Below, in pieces: positions 1-5,395 of a stretch of 5,667 nt of DNA. The notes under the pieces are model-generated. The model worked only from the letters and a program-made list of their open reading frames with translations, ran no database searches and was not told the DNA's origin. Numbering within the stretch: position 1 is the first letter of the stretch; each line of letters opens with the position of its first letter. The translations under genes were made by a program, and so were the position numbers. The DNA comes from Paracoccaceae bacterium (GTDB lineage: Bacteria; Pseudomonadota; Alphaproteobacteria; Rhodobacterales; Rhodobacteraceae): NCBI GenBank assembly GCA_025458985.1, contig JALORM010000136.1:1-5667 (forward strand). The letters are read 5' to 3'.

Positions 1-149
1 AGCATCGCCGCATGGGCCTGGCTGCCCCGGATGTCCTGGGGCGCAAGCCGGCGGTCGAACCCGATCGAGGCGTTGATCGCCTCCATGATCGCGTCGGGAC
101 CGGCGGCGAAGCGCCCGCCCCACATGGCATTCCGGGTCTTGTCGGTCAT
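1..149 (-). CDS. argH: Argininosuccinate lyase, N-terminal part (cut by left edge)
   Basis: This is the 5' end of a gene for argininosuccinate lyase, the cytosolic enzyme that splits argininosuccinate into arginine and fumarate in the last step of arginine synthesis. Reading leftwards from the ATG at 149, the first residues are MTDKTRNAMWGGRF, followed by a stretch ending QAHAAM. The MWGGRF motif near the N-terminus, then a helix rich in small residues and an S-x-A-H-A-A-M segment, is typical of bacterial ArgH. About 50 of the usual roughly 460 codons are present, so the catalytic serine loop cannot be examined. The start is supported by GAGGGG on the minus strand (154-159), four bases before the ATG. 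The gene is divergent from the thioredoxin gene with 20 bp between start codons, so its promoter must lie inside that gene or in the gap. The identification rests on remembered family sequence and is strong. Confidence 0.93.
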   Translation of the reverse strand, partial: MTDKTRNAMWGGRFAAGPDAIMEAINASIGFDRRLAPQDIRGSQAHAAM

Positions 150-169
150 CTGGCCCCTCGGAGGGAAGC
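150..169. promoter_or_regulatory. Shared 20-bp start region of two divergent genes, with facing Shine-Dalgarno sites
   Basis: Between the two divergent ATG codons lie only 20 bp. The ribosome site of argH (GAGGGG on the minus strand, 154-159) and that of the thioredoxin gene (GGAGGG, 160-165) abut. Together they form a perfect CCCTC-g-GAGGG inverted repeat at 155-165. There is no room for two promoters here, so each gene must use a promoter within the other's coding region or begin with a very short leader. The arrangement also confirms both start codons. Confidence 0.75.
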
Positions 170-739
170 ATGGGTCGTCTCGGCAAGGCCGTCCTCTACA
201 CGGCGCTTCTGCTTTTCGCAAACGCGGCCGTGGCCGACCCTGCGCCCGACATCGCCGCGATCGAGGCGCTGCGCGAGGGCGACATGCGCAAGCTTGTCTT
301 CCATGCCGAGCCGCAGCCGGTGCCCGAGGCCGCCTTCGGCCATCTCGACGGCACGACCCATTCGCTGGCGGACTACCGTGGCAAGTGGGTGCTTCTGAAC
401 TTCTGGGCGACCTGGTGCGCGCCCTGCCGCAAGGAAATGCCGATGTTCGCCGCGCTCCAGACCGAATTCGCCGGTGCGCCCTTCGCGGTGGTGACCATCG
501 CCACCGGGCGCAACTCGCCCCGGGGGATCGAGGCGTTCCTGGAGGAGGTGGGGGCGGACAGCCTACCGCGCTACATCGATCCGGATCACGACCTGGCCCG
601 GCCGATGGCGGTCTTCGGGCTGCCGGTGACCGCGATCCTCGACCCCGAGGGGCACGAGGTTGCCCGCATGATGGGCGACGCCGCCTGGGACAGCGACAGC
701 GCCAAGGCGATCCTGCGGGCGCTGATGGACGGCGGCTGA
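170..739 (+). CDS. TlpA-family periplasmic thiol:disulfide oxidoreductase (thioredoxin fold)
   Basis: The 189-residue product is a thioredoxin-like protein of the TlpA/ResA group, exported and probably acting as a periplasmic disulfide reductase. Residues 1-22 form a signal peptide: a short basic start, a hydrophobic core (VLYTALLLFANAA) and a likely cleavage after AVA22. The AhpC/TSA-Redoxin domain follows. The active site W-C-A-P-C lies at residues 82-86 (redox Cys83 and Cys86) after the strand VLLNFWAT, and the cis-proline loop is L-P-V-T with Pro152. Strands FAVVTIA and TAILDPEG complete the fold. The start at 170 is set by GGAGGG at 160-165. Family members reduce apocytochrome haem cysteines, supply CuA assembly or keep other periplasmic thiols reduced; the sequence does not tell which. 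It is divergent from argH, so the substrate cannot be read from an operon. It is convergent with the lipoprotein gene. The fold and motif are clear, the precise role is not. Confidence 0.92.
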   Translation: MGRLGKAVLYTALLLFANAAVADPAPDIAAIEALREGDMRKLVFHAEPQPVPEAAFGHLDGTTHSLADYRGKWVLLNFWATWCAPCRKEMPMFAALQTEFAGAPFAVVTIATGRNSPRGIEAFLEEVGADSLPRYIDPDHDLARPMAVFGLPVTAILDPEGHEVARMMGDAAWDSDSAKAILRALMDGG

Positions 740-792
740 CCGGGCCGGCTCCCGGTCCGGGCGGGCGGCGGGCGGGCGCTTGCCCGCCGCCC
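738..792. terminator. Two GC-rich hairpins between convergent genes
   Basis: The first hairpin begins in the stop codon of the thioredoxin gene: GACCGGG (738-744) pairs with CCCGGTC (751-757) around a 6-base loop. The second is stronger: GGGCGGCGGGC (763-773) pairs perfectly with GCCCGCCGCCC (782-792) around an 8-base loop. It ends 15 bases short of the stop codon of the opposing lipoprotein gene. Neither has a T-run on either strand, so termination is inferred from stem strength and the convergent setting. The second could serve both directions. Confidence 0.55.
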
Positions 793-807
793 CCGATGCG
801 TCCGGGC

Positions 808-1038
808 CTACTGGCAGGTCAGGGCCGAGCCAGTGAAGCCGCCGCCCACGGCGCCGGCGATGGTCGCGACGTCGCGGCCCTTCCCGCGGCCAAGCTCGCG
901 TCCGGCCAGCGCGCCAAGCGCCGCGCCGCCCGCGGTGCCGACCGCGCAGTTGGCCGACCGTTGCGCCGGCGTGTTCGAGACGCAGGCCGACAGCACGGTG
1001 ACGGCAACTGCGGCGAGGACGAGAGTGATGCGGTTCAT
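808..1038 (-). CDS. Small glycine-zipper lipoprotein (17 kDa surface antigen-like)
   Basis: This 76-residue protein has a lipoprotein signal peptide, MNRITLVLAAVAVTVLSAC, whose lipobox L-S-A-C places the lipidated cysteine at 19. The +2 residue is Val, not Asp, which in the usual sorting rule favours transfer to the outer membrane. After a short polar linker come two glycine-rich segments, GTAGGAALGALAG (about 34-46) and AGAVGGGFTGSA (about 61-72), separated by a basic stretch RELGRGKGRD. This is the glycine-zipper 2TM pattern of the Rickettsia 17 kDa antigen family. Two further cysteines (31 and 75) flank the zipper and might form a disulfide in the periplasm; that is inference. I chose the ATG at 1038 because it begins the signal peptide and has AGGAAAGG about nine bases upstream; an in-frame upstream ATG at 1113 would bury the signal peptide. 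The function of such small proteins is not established beyond envelope association. Confidence 0.85.
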   Translation of the reverse strand: MNRITLVLAAVAVTVLSACVSNTPAQRSANCAVGTAGGAALGALAGRELGRGKGRDVATIAGAVGGGFTGSALTCQ

Positions 1039-1104
1039 GTGTGTCTGCCTTTCCTGAGGGTCCGACCGTGTCGGCGATGAGGGGCATGTGGCAGACGCGC
1101 CCCG

Positions 1105-1178
1105 GTCATCCAATATCAGCGGCCCGGCACCGAGGGGCGCCGTGGCCGTCCGCGCTTGTCATCCGATAGCAACCGCCC
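1105..1178. repeat. Imperfect 21-bp direct repeat, 53-bp period, upstream of the lipoprotein gene
   Basis: The core GTCATCCAATA at 1105-1115 recurs as GTCATCCGATA at 1158-1168 (10 of 11 identical). Extending rightwards, 17 of 21 positions match (1105-1125 against 1158-1178). The copies are exactly 53 bp apart, close to five helical turns. They lie 67-140 bp upstream of the lipoprotein start codon in the otherwise unassigned 1039-1289 gap. A pair of operator half-sites is one reading; chance similarity in GC-rich DNA is the other. Confidence 0.4.
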
Positions 1179-1236
1179 CAGAGGGACCGCGCAGGCCCGG
1201 CGACGTCAGCCTTCGAGCACCGACACCGCGAACGGC

Positions 1237-1268
1237 AAAGGCAGGCGACGGAAGACCGCCGCCTGCCT
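1237..1268 (-). terminator. Terminator of the cytochrome c peroxidase gene
   Basis: On the minus strand, 21 bases after the ccpA stop codon, AGGCAGGCG (1268-1260) pairs perfectly with CGCCTGCCT (1247-1239). After one mismatch the stem continues with CGG/CCG around a TCTT tetraloop. The 3' arm runs into TTT and then GCCGTT, so there is a short but real U-tract. This is the most convincing intrinsic terminator in the window. The rest of 1039-1289 holds only the direct repeat and the leader of the lipoprotein gene; I see no further gene there. Confidence 0.7.
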
Positions 1269-1289
1269 GCCGCTGCGGGCCTGAAGGCG

Positions 1290-2342
1290 TCAGTTCGGCA
1301 CGACCTCGCCGGTCGGCCGCGGCGTCGCCGCAGTCTCGGGCGGCAGCACCGGGTAGACGACCTCGGGCATCGTGCCGGTCAGCGATTCGAGGAACGCGGT
1401 GACCGCGGTCACGTCCTCGTCGCCGAGGTCGGCGCCGAGCTGCGAGGTGGCCATGATCTCGACCGCGGTCCTCAGGTCCCAGACGTTGCCCGTGTGGAAG
1501 TAGGGTGCCGTCACCGCGATGTTGCGCAGCGGGGCGGCGCGGAACACGTATTCGTCGTCGGCCGTCTCGGTCACCGCGAAGCGGCCCTTGTCCCCCGGCG
1601 GCAGGACGTCGGCGCCCGGCTTCTCGATCAGGCCGAAGGGGTAATAGCCCTGCCCGCCGACGTTGATGCCCGCATGGCACGAGACGCAGCCGGCCTCCAT
1701 GAACACCTGAAGCCCCTGCTTCTGCTGATCGTCGAGCGCCGCGTCGTCGCCGTTCAGCCAGGCGTCGAAGGGCGCAGGCGTGATCAGCGTGGCCTCGTAG
1801 GCCTCGATCGCCTTGGCGAAGTTGTCGAAGGTGACCGGGTCGGCCTCGTCCGGGAAGGACGCCCTGAACCAGTCCACGTACTGGGGCATCGAGTTCAGCG
1901 TGGCGATCACGTTCTCGGGGGTGTTGGCCATCTCCACCCCCGCCTGCACCGGCCCCTTGGCCTGTGCGGCCAGGTCGGGCGCGCGGCCGTCCCAGAACTG
2001 CGCCTCGTTGAAGACCGAATTCAGGACCGTCGGCGCGTTCCTCGGGCCCTTCTGCCAGCCGTGGCCGATCGAGGTCTCGAGGTTGTCGTCGCCGCCCGTC
2101 GCCAGGTTGTGGCACGAGTTGCACGAGAACACGCCCGAGGCCGACATGCGCGGATCGAAGAACAGCGCCTTGCCGAGGTCGATCTTCTCGGGAGTGATCG
2201 GGTTGTCGGTGACGGCGGGCGTCGTCGACGGAAGGGGCTTGAACCAGGTCAGCGCCTCGTCGCGGAGCGGGTCCGCCAGGCCCGGCTGCGCCAGAATCAG
2301 GACGGTTGCGGCCGTCATCGGCAGGGTTCGTGAGTATCGCAT
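1290..2342 (-). CDS. ccpA: Dihaem cytochrome c peroxidase
   Basis: The 350-residue product is a periplasmic dihaem peroxidase that reduces hydrogen peroxide to water with electrons from small c-type cytochromes or cupredoxins. A signal peptide ends near GLA23. The N-terminal peroxidatic haem motif is C-N-S-C-H (Cys74, Cys77, His78) and the C-terminal electron-transfer motif is C-V-S-C-H (Cys219, Cys222, His223). By spacing from the first haem histidine I match residues of the Pseudomonas aeruginosa enzyme as I remember it: His94 (in SIGHGW) as the removable distal ligand, Trp117 (QFWDGR) and Glu137 (AGVEM) as active-site residues. Met297 (EIMATSQLG) is 74 residues beyond the second haem histidine, as expected for the sixth ligand of the high-potential haem. 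The protein is therefore complete and should be active. It ends in a proline-rich tail. The ATG at 2342 is preceded by GGAG six bases upstream. An FNR-type box and a -10 element lie upstream and a terminator downstream, so it is probably monocistronic. Confidence 0.96.
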   Translation of the reverse strand: MRYSRTLPMTAATVLILAQPGLADPLRDEALTWFKPLPSTTPAVTDNPITPEKIDLGKALFFDPRMSASGVFSCNSCHNLATGGDDNLETSIGHGWQKGPRNAPTVLNSVFNEAQFWDGRAPDLAAQAKGPVQAGVEMANTPENVIATLNSMPQYVDWFRASFPDEADPVTFDNFAKAIEAYEATLITPAPFDAWLNGDDAALDDQQKQGLQVFMEAGCVSCHAGINVGGQGYYPFGLIEKPGADVLPPGDKGRFAVTETADDEYVFRAAPLRNIAVTAPYFHTGNVWDLRTAVEIMATSQLGADLGDEDVTAVTAFLESLTGTMPEVVYPVLPPETAATPRPTGEVVPN

Positions 2343-2406
2343 TGTCTTCTCCACGCTCGGCATGTCGCCGGTTCCGAAAAGCGCGTGTCCGTTTCCCGGA
2401 AGACTG

Positions 2407-2412
2407 GTTAGA
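2407..2412 (-). promoter_or_regulatory. Candidate -10 element of the ccpA promoter
   Basis: On the minus strand TCTAAC (2412-2407) matches four of six positions of TATAAT. It would start transcription near 2400. A class II FNR-activated promoter would start near 2398, since the box centred at 2439.5 should lie 41.5 bp upstream. The two estimates agree within about 2 bp, giving a leader of roughly 57 bases before the ATG at 2342. No good -35 element is needed or seen at such promoters. Confidence 0.5.
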
Positions 2413-2431
2413 ACGATTCCAGATTGAAGCC

Positions 2432-2447
2432 CTTGACCGAGATCAAG
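2432..2447 (-). promoter_or_regulatory. FNR/FnrL-type box upstream of ccpA
   Basis: The palindrome CTTGACCGAGATCAAG reads on the minus strand as TTGAT-CTCG-GTCAA. It matches nine of ten specified bases of the FNR consensus TTGAT-N4-ATCAA, with perfectly symmetrical outer five bases on each arm. It is centred about 97 bp upstream of the ccpA start codon. FNR-family activators (FnrL, and relatives such as Nnr/DNR that recognise very similar sites) induce dihaem peroxidase genes under low oxygen in several proteobacteria. Which family member binds here cannot be told from the site. Confidence 0.75.
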
Positions 2448-2502
2448 CGCCCGTCCGGCGCGGCCGGCCGCGGCGCCGGCGCCACACCGGTCGAGGACGC
2501 CG

Positions 2503-2528
2503 CGCGCGGCCCTTCCCGGGCCGTCGCG
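2503..2528 (-). terminator. Hairpin downstream of tag
   Basis: CGGCCC (2507-2512) pairs with GGGCCG (2518-2523) around a 5-base loop. The stem continues with CGCG/CGCG after a one-base bulge at 2524, making about 10 bp in all. It begins 14 bases beyond the tag stop codon on the minus strand. There is no U-tract after it, so terminator function is inferred from position and stability only. Confidence 0.4.
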
Positions 2529-2542
2529 ACAAGACCGCAGGA

Positions 2543-3109
2543 TCAGGCCAGCGCCGCGACCTCGGCATGGCGCGGGCAGCCGGTCAGGTGGTCGTTGACC
2601 ATGCCGGTCGCCTGCATGACCGCGTAGACGATGGTCGGGCCGCAGAAGCGGAACCCGGCCTGCTGCAGGTCCTTCGACAGCGCGCGCGAGGCGGGCGTCT
2701 CGGCCGGCACCTCGGACATGGCGCCGAAGCGGTTCTGGACCGCCCTGCCCTCGACGTGGCGCCATAGGAACGGGGCGAACCCGCCGCGGCCCTCGATGTC
2801 CAGGTAAGCCCGCGCGTTGCCGATCGTGGCCTCGATCTTGCCGCGGTGGCGGACGATGCCGGGATCGGCCAGCAGCCGGTCCACGTCCGCCGCACCCCAG
2901 CGCGCGATCACCGCCGGGTCGAAGCCCGCGAAGGCACGGCGGAAGTTCTCGCGCTTGCGCAGGATGGTGATCCAGGCAAGCCCCGCCTGGAACCCGTCGA
3001 GCACCAGCTTTTCCCACAGGGCGCGGCCGTCGCGTTCGGGCACACCCCATTCGGTGTCGTGGTAGCGGACATAAAGCGGGTCGTTGCCGCACCAGGGGCA
3101 TCTGTCCAT
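2543..3109 (-). CDS. tag: DNA-3-methyladenine glycosylase I
   Basis: The 188-residue protein matches the Tag family along its whole length (E. coli Tag is 187 residues). It cuts 3-methyladenine out of alkylated DNA, starting base-excision repair in the cytosol. It opens MDRCPWCGNDPLYVRYHDTE. The structural zinc ligands known in E. coli Tag are all present: Cys4, His17, His174 and Cys178 (VNDHLTGC). Tyr16 and Trp46, which stack on the base, are kept, as are the RHRGKIEATIGNARAYL helix region and the ALSKDL / GFRFCGPTI segment. The one notable change is Asp38 (VLDGFQAGL) where E. coli has Glu38, a base-contacting residue; the subfamily with LDGFQAGL is one I recall as common, so activity is still likely. 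The ATG at 3109 has GGGAGAGG upstream and gives the family's standard N-terminus. It is divergent from the EAL gene across a 122-bp gap in which I see no convincing promoter motif for either gene. Confidence 0.95.
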   Translation of the reverse strand: MDRCPWCGNDPLYVRYHDTEWGVPERDGRALWEKLVLDGFQAGLAWITILRKRENFRRAFAGFDPAVIARWGAADVDRLLADPGIVRHRGKIEATIGNARAYLDIEGRGGFAPFLWRHVEGRAVQNRFGAMSEVPAETPASRALSKDLQQAGFRFCGPTIVYAVMQATGMVNDHLTGCPRHAEVAALA

Positions 3110-3231
3110 TCCGGCCTCTCCCTTGTCCCGGCCCACGTCCGCAGCCGCCCGACGCCACGCCGGCGGCGGTTTACCGGACCGCAACCCGTTTCGGTGCAGT
3201 CTTCGCCCCGTCGCGTGACCGGAGGGCAATC

Positions 3232-4071
3232 ATGGACGACGATCTGGCGGCCGGGCAAGACCTGGGCGACCCCGACACGCTGACCCCGCTGGCCTTCGCG
3301 CTGACCGCGCGGGACCGTGCCGCCCTGGGCCTGGTGCGCGACGCGCTGCGCCGGCGCGACGTTCTGCTCGCCTTCCAGCCGGTGGTGCAGTCGAAGGACC
3401 CGACCAGGGTCGCCTTCCACGAAGGGCTGATCCGCGTGCTCGACTCGGCCGGGCGGGTCATCCCCGCCCGCCAGTTCATCGCCGCGGCCGAGACGACCGA
3501 GGCCGGGCGCATCCTCGACAGCCTGGCGCTGGAACTGGGGCTCGACGTGCTGGAACGCGTGCCCGACCTCAGGATCTCGGTCAACATGTCGGCCCGCTCC
3601 ATCGCCTACCCGCGCTGGACCGAGGCGCTGCACCGCGCGCTCGACCGCGACCCCACGCTGGCCGAGCGGCTGATCCTCGAGATCACCGAGGCCTCGGCGA
3701 TGATCATGCCCGACATCACCGCCCATTTCATGAAGCGGCTGCAGGCCCGCGGCATCTCGTTTGCGCTCGACGACTTCGGGGCGGGCTTCACCTCGTTCCG
3801 CTACCTGCGCGACTTCACCTTCGATGCGGTGAAGATCGACGGGCAGTTCACCCGCAACGTCCACGCCGATGCCGACAACCAGTGCCTCGCCCGGGCGCTG
3901 CTGTCGATCGCCGAACACTTCGGCATGTTCACCATCGCCGAGGCGGTGGAAACACCCGAGGATGCGGCCTTCCTGACCGGCCTCGGCTTCGACTGTCAGC
4001 AGGGCTACCTCTACGGGGCGCCGACCACCCGCCCGCCGTGGCAGGAGGTCAAGGCCGGGACCGGCGGCTGA
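3232..4071 (+). CDS. Stand-alone EAL-domain cyclic di-GMP phosphodiesterase
   Basis: The 279-residue protein is essentially one EAL domain (about 42-272), with no GGDEF domain, signal peptide or membrane segment, so it should be cytosolic and hydrolyse cyclic di-GMP to pGpG. The signature is E-G-L-I-R (Glu64) instead of E-A-L. The other catalytic and metal-binding positions known from RocR are all present at matching spacing: Asn118 (SVNMS), Glu150 (LEITE), loop-6 Glu153, Asp180-Asp181 (DDFGAG), Lys201 (KIDG), Glu237 (AEAVE) and Gln257 (QQGYLYG). The first 40 or so residues are acidic, then helical (LTARDRAALGLVRDALRRRD), and are too short for a known sensor domain. The start at 3232 is fixed by GGAGGG five bases upstream. 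It is divergent from tag and lies 143 bp before phaA on the same strand; whether it shares a transcript with phaA is uncertain. Activity is predicted from residues, and no input signal can be seen. Confidence 0.93.
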   Translation: MDDDLAAGQDLGDPDTLTPLAFALTARDRAALGLVRDALRRRDVLLAFQPVVQSKDPTRVAFHEGLIRVLDSAGRVIPARQFIAAAETTEAGRILDSLALELGLDVLERVPDLRISVNMSARSIAYPRWTEALHRALDRDPTLAERLILEITEASAMIMPDITAHFMKRLQARGISFALDDFGAGFTSFRYLRDFTFDAVKIDGQFTRNVHADADNQCLARALLSIAEHFGMFTIAEAVETPEDAAFLTGLGFDCQQGYLYGAPTTRPPWQEVKAGTGG

Positions 4072-4075
4072 GGCA

Positions 4076-4118
4076 GCCCGCCCCGGCCGGGCCGGCGATC
4101 TGCGATTGCCCTTCGGGC
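4076..4118 (+). terminator. Weak hairpins after the EAL gene
   Basis: Shortly after the EAL stop codon GCCCG (4076-4080) can pair with CGGGC (4088-4092), and 15 bases further GCCC (4108-4111) pairs with GGGC (4115-4118) around TTC. The second is followed by GCGTTCTCCTT, which is only mildly T-rich. Either could weaken readthrough into phaA, but both stems are short and I hold this lightly. Confidence 0.25.
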
Positions 4119-4205
4119 GCGTTCTCCTTAGGAACCTAGGGGATTGCTCCGGAACGGCCGGCGAATCGTGCCGCCCGTCCCGGCCCCGAACCGGCCAGCA
4201 GGAGA
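4104..4205 (+). promoter_or_regulatory. phaA upstream region: less GC-rich patch with short repeats and ribosome site
   Basis: Between the EAL gene and phaA, bases 4104-4155 are visibly less GC-rich than the flanks and contain short repeats. GATTGC occurs at 4104 and 4142, and TCC-then-GGAAC occurs as TCCTTAGGAAC (4125-4135) and TCCGGAAC (4148-4155). TCCT-T-AGGA (4125-4133) is a perfect small palindrome. A poor promoter match is TTGCCC (4106-4111) with TAGGAA (4129-4134) at a 17-bp spacing. AGGAGA (4200-4205) is the phaA ribosome site, nine bases before the ATG. A phaA promoter is likely here but its exact elements are unproven. Confidence 0.35.
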
Positions 4206-4214
4206 CCACGCCCC

Positions 4215-5387
4215 ATGACCAACGTCGTTATCGCTTCGGCCGCCCGCACGGCGGTGGGCAGCTTCAACGGGTCCTTCGCCAACACTCCGGCACACGAACT
4301 GGGCGCCGCTGTGCTTCAGGCGCTCGTGGACCGCGCCGGCGTCGACAAGGCCGAGGTGTCCGAGACGATCCTCGGCCAGGTTCTGACCGCCGGCCAGGGC
4401 CAGAACCCCGCCCGCCAGGCACATATCGCGGCCGGCCTGCCCAAGGAAAGCTCGGCCTGGTCGATCAACCAGGTCTGCGGCTCGGGGCTGCGCGCCGTGG
4501 CGCTTGCGGCGCAGCACGTCCAGCTTGGCGACGCCGCCATCGTCGCCGCCGGCGGGCAGGAAAGCATGAGCCTCAGCCCCCACGTGGCGCACCTGCGCGC
4601 CGGCCACAAGATGGGCGACATGAAGTTCATCGACTCGATGATCAAGGACGGTCTCTGGGATGCCTTCAACGGCTACCACATGGGCCAGACGGCCGAGAAC
4701 GTCGCCAGCCAGTGGCAGATCGGCCGCGACCAGCAGGACGAATTCGCCCTGGCCAGCCAGCTGAAGGCCGAGGCCGCCCAGAAGGCCGGCCGCTTCGACG
4801 ACGAGGTGATCGCCTTCACGATCTCGACCCGCAAGGGCGACATCGTGGTGGACAAGGACGAATACATCCGCCACGGCGCCACGATGGAGGGCATGCAGAA
4901 GCTCAAGCCCGCCTTCACCAAGGACGGCACCGTGACCGCCGCCAACGCCAGCGGCATCAACGACGGTGCCGCCGGCGCGCTTCTGATGACCGACAAGGAG
5001 GCCGAGCGCCGCGGGATCGAGCCGCTCGCGCGGATCGCCGGCTACGCGACCGCGGGCCTCGACCCCGCGATCATGGGCGTCGGCCCGATCCACGCCAGCC
5101 GCAAGGCGCTGGAAAAGGCCGGCTGGAAGGTCTCGGACCTCGACCTGGTGGAAGCCAACGAGGCCTTCGCCGCCCAGGCCTGCGCGGTCAACAAGGACAT
5201 GGGCTGGGACCCGGCCATCGTCAACGTCAACGGCGGCGCCATCGCCATCGGCCACCCGATCGGCGCCTCGGGCGCGCGGGTGCTCAACACGCTTCTGTTC
5301 GAGATGAAGCGCCGCGGCGCCAGGCGCGGCCTTGCCACGCTGTGCATCGGCGGCGGCATGGGCGTCGCGATGTGCGTCGAGCGCTGA
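4215..5387 (+). CDS. phaA: Acetyl-CoA acetyltransferase (beta-ketothiolase) of polyhydroxybutyrate synthesis
   Basis: The 390-residue protein is a biosynthetic-type thiolase of normal length that condenses two acetyl-CoA to acetoacetyl-CoA in the cytosol. The acyl-accepting cysteine is Cys88 in N-Q-V-C-G-S-G-L, about one residue off the Zoogloea enzyme's Cys89. The second signature N-E-A-F is at 315-318. G-H-P-I-G-A-S-G contains His347, and the C-terminal C-I-G-G-G-M-G-V contains the base Cys377. All four catalytic-loop elements are therefore intact. The protein opens MTNVVIASAARTAVGSFNG, the standard thiolase start, and the ATG at 4215 is preceded by AGGAGA at 4200-4205. The next gene, 89 bp downstream on the same strand, is an acetoacetyl-CoA reductase. 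That makes this the polyhydroxybutyrate thiolase and not a fatty-acid or ketone-degradation paralogue. The polymer synthase gene phaC is not in the window; in this group it often lies elsewhere. A strong hairpin follows the stop codon by eight bases. Confidence 0.96.
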   Translation: MTNVVIASAARTAVGSFNGSFANTPAHELGAAVLQALVDRAGVDKAEVSETILGQVLTAGQGQNPARQAHIAAGLPKESSAWSINQVCGSGLRAVALAAQHVQLGDAAIVAAGGQESMSLSPHVAHLRAGHKMGDMKFIDSMIKDGLWDAFNGYHMGQTAENVASQWQIGRDQQDEFALASQLKAEAAQKAGRFDDEVIAFTISTRKGDIVVDKDEYIRHGATMEGMQKLKPAFTKDGTVTAANASGINDGAAGALLMTDKEAERRGIEPLARIAGYATAGLDPAIMGVGPIHASRKALEKAGWKVSDLDLVEANEAFAAQACAVNKDMGWDPAIVNVNGGAIAIGHPIGASGARVLNTLLFEMKRRGARRGLATLCIGGGMGVAMCVER

Positions 5388-5395
5388 GGGTCGCA

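Noticed and set aside
31..1080. Plus-strand frame of 349 codons across argH, the thioredoxin gene and the lipoprotein gene
   Set aside because: It crosses three supported genes in a different frame or strand, including the hairpins at 738-792, and its product has no recognisable domain.
1290..3109. Joint peroxide and alkylation stress island formed by ccpA and tag
   Set aside because: The genes are on the same strand but separated by 200 bp with an FNR promoter and a probable terminator between them, so they appear to be independent units.
1290..3158. Open frame on the minus strand extending ccpA upstream to 622 codons, as if fused to an extra domain
   Set aside because: The upstream part runs antisense-free but out of frame through tag and through the FNR promoter region. 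The signal peptide, ribosome site and family N-terminus place the true start at 2342.
4131..4175. GGAAC at 4131 and 4151 as the -35 of an EcfG-type general stress promoter
   Set aside because: Neither copy has the required CGTT 16-17 bases downstream. GGAAC alone is expected by chance.
2908..4209. Long minus-strand frame of 433 codons opposite the EAL gene
   Set aside because: Its composition is rich in Arg, Gly, His and Gln with no domain, and it lies antisense to a fully convincing EAL gene. It is a shadow caused by GC-rich third positions.
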